Assembly (NCBI RefSeq): GCF_009856295.1
Contig: NZ_WMEU01000006.1
Span: 182,994-246,993 of the forward strand
Length of the DNA: 64,000 nucleotides
Source of the DNA: Pontibacillus yanchengensis
GTDB lineage: Bacteria; Bacillota; Bacilli; Bacillales; BH030062
Direction of reading: 5' to 3'
Shown: one piece after another, positions 63,839-64,000 of the stretch
Layout of the letters: the number at the start of each line of letters is the position of its first letter
How positions within the stretch are numbered: position 1 is the first letter of the stretch
The notes under the pieces: generated by a model
Database searches by the model: none
What the model saw: the letters and a program-made list of their open reading frames with translations, nothing else
Told to the model about the DNA's origin: nothing
Position numbers and translations under genes: made by a program

Positions 63839-64000
63839 ATCTTATAAAGGTGTAAGCGGGTGTAAGCGTAAGGTGTATTTGGCAAGTAAAAAATGTAGGG
63901 AATGGCATTCAAAAATGTATGCCACTTGCCGCCTCTAAATTATCGGTGAGTTAATGATTCTTTGTACCTGAAACTATCGCCTGTAAACAATAATAAATGG
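63839..64000. other. Structured non-coding edge of the window
   Basis: Nested inverted repeats are present: GGCAAG..CTTGCC encloses TGGCAT..ATGCCA (about 63881-63931). No T-run follows. The segment could be the leader of a gene beyond the window. I tested it by eye against the purine riboswitch pattern and found no match. Confidence 0.35.

Noticed and set aside
63880..64000. Purine riboswitch upstream of an xpt-like gene
   Set aside because: The conserved junction sequences of the purine aptamer could not be found by eye.

Overview
The window reads as one contiguous piece of chromosome from a low-GC, endospore-forming member of the Bacillaceae. The gene order follows the Bacillus subtilis block from yphA/der to rnpB/ypwA. 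Spore genes (spoIVA, a SpoVIF-like gene, ypjB, a cotD-like coat gene, a candidate SASP), a type B RNase P RNA, RBSs close to AGGAGG and TTG/GTG starts all fit. Acidic low-complexity stretches in exported or surface domains (QcrC linker, PonA tail, a lipoprotein) suggest a moderately halophilic genus such as Pontibacillus, Halobacillus or Virgibacillus. That genus-level reading is inference.

Layout. 1-8.5 kb: a YIEGIA-type spore membrane operon, der-gpsA, a SpoVIF-like gene with a sigma-K promoter match, a DUF2768 protein, a YphF-like lipoprotein, spoIVA with a sigma-E promoter match, the HU gene hbs, and the TRAP gene mtrB. 8.7-13.2 kb: menaquinone side-chain and ring genes hepS, menG and hepT, then ndk and cheR. 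13.7-19.8 kb: the aromatic supraoperon aroC-aroB-aroH-hisC-tyrA-aroA, with no trp genes between aroH and hisC. 19.9-28.1 kb: an unrecognised protein, ypiA-ypiB-ypiF, the menaquinol:cytochrome c reductase operon qcrABC, ypjA-ypjB and a zinc metallopeptidase. 28.2-30.3 kb: an inverted-repeat element and two reverse-strand genes. 30.8-37.4 kb: dapB-mgsA-bshA-cca-birA-panB-panC-panD. 37.5-46.6 kb: dinG, an inactive-looking metallo-beta-lactamase-fold protein, ypmA-ypmB-aspB-asnS, dnaD-nth-ypoC. 46.6-49.8 kb: recU-ponA on the reverse strand. 50-54 kb: yppC, small spore-type genes, yppE and a sigma-Y-type ECF operon. 54.1-57.8 kb: a second inverted-repeat element and an RND exporter. 58-63.7 kb: cdd, cotD, ypsA, gpsB, rnpB, ypsC and an M32 carboxypeptidase.

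Together the genes serve core metabolism (aromatic amino acids, menaquinone, pantothenate, lysine/diaminopimelate, bacillithiol), respiration, ribosome assembly and tRNA maturation, cell-wall synthesis, and sporulation. Most operon boundaries are marked by clear hairpin-plus-T-run terminators.

I see no prophage, CRISPR array, insertion sequence or recognisable defence island. The most unusual items are a QcrC with a recently duplicated cytochrome c domain, two related inverted-repeat elements 26 kb apart, an ECF operon with a convincing autoregulatory promoter and rearranged partners, a TRAP gene with neither folE nor trp genes nearby, and two proteins that look like enzymes that have lost their metal ligands.
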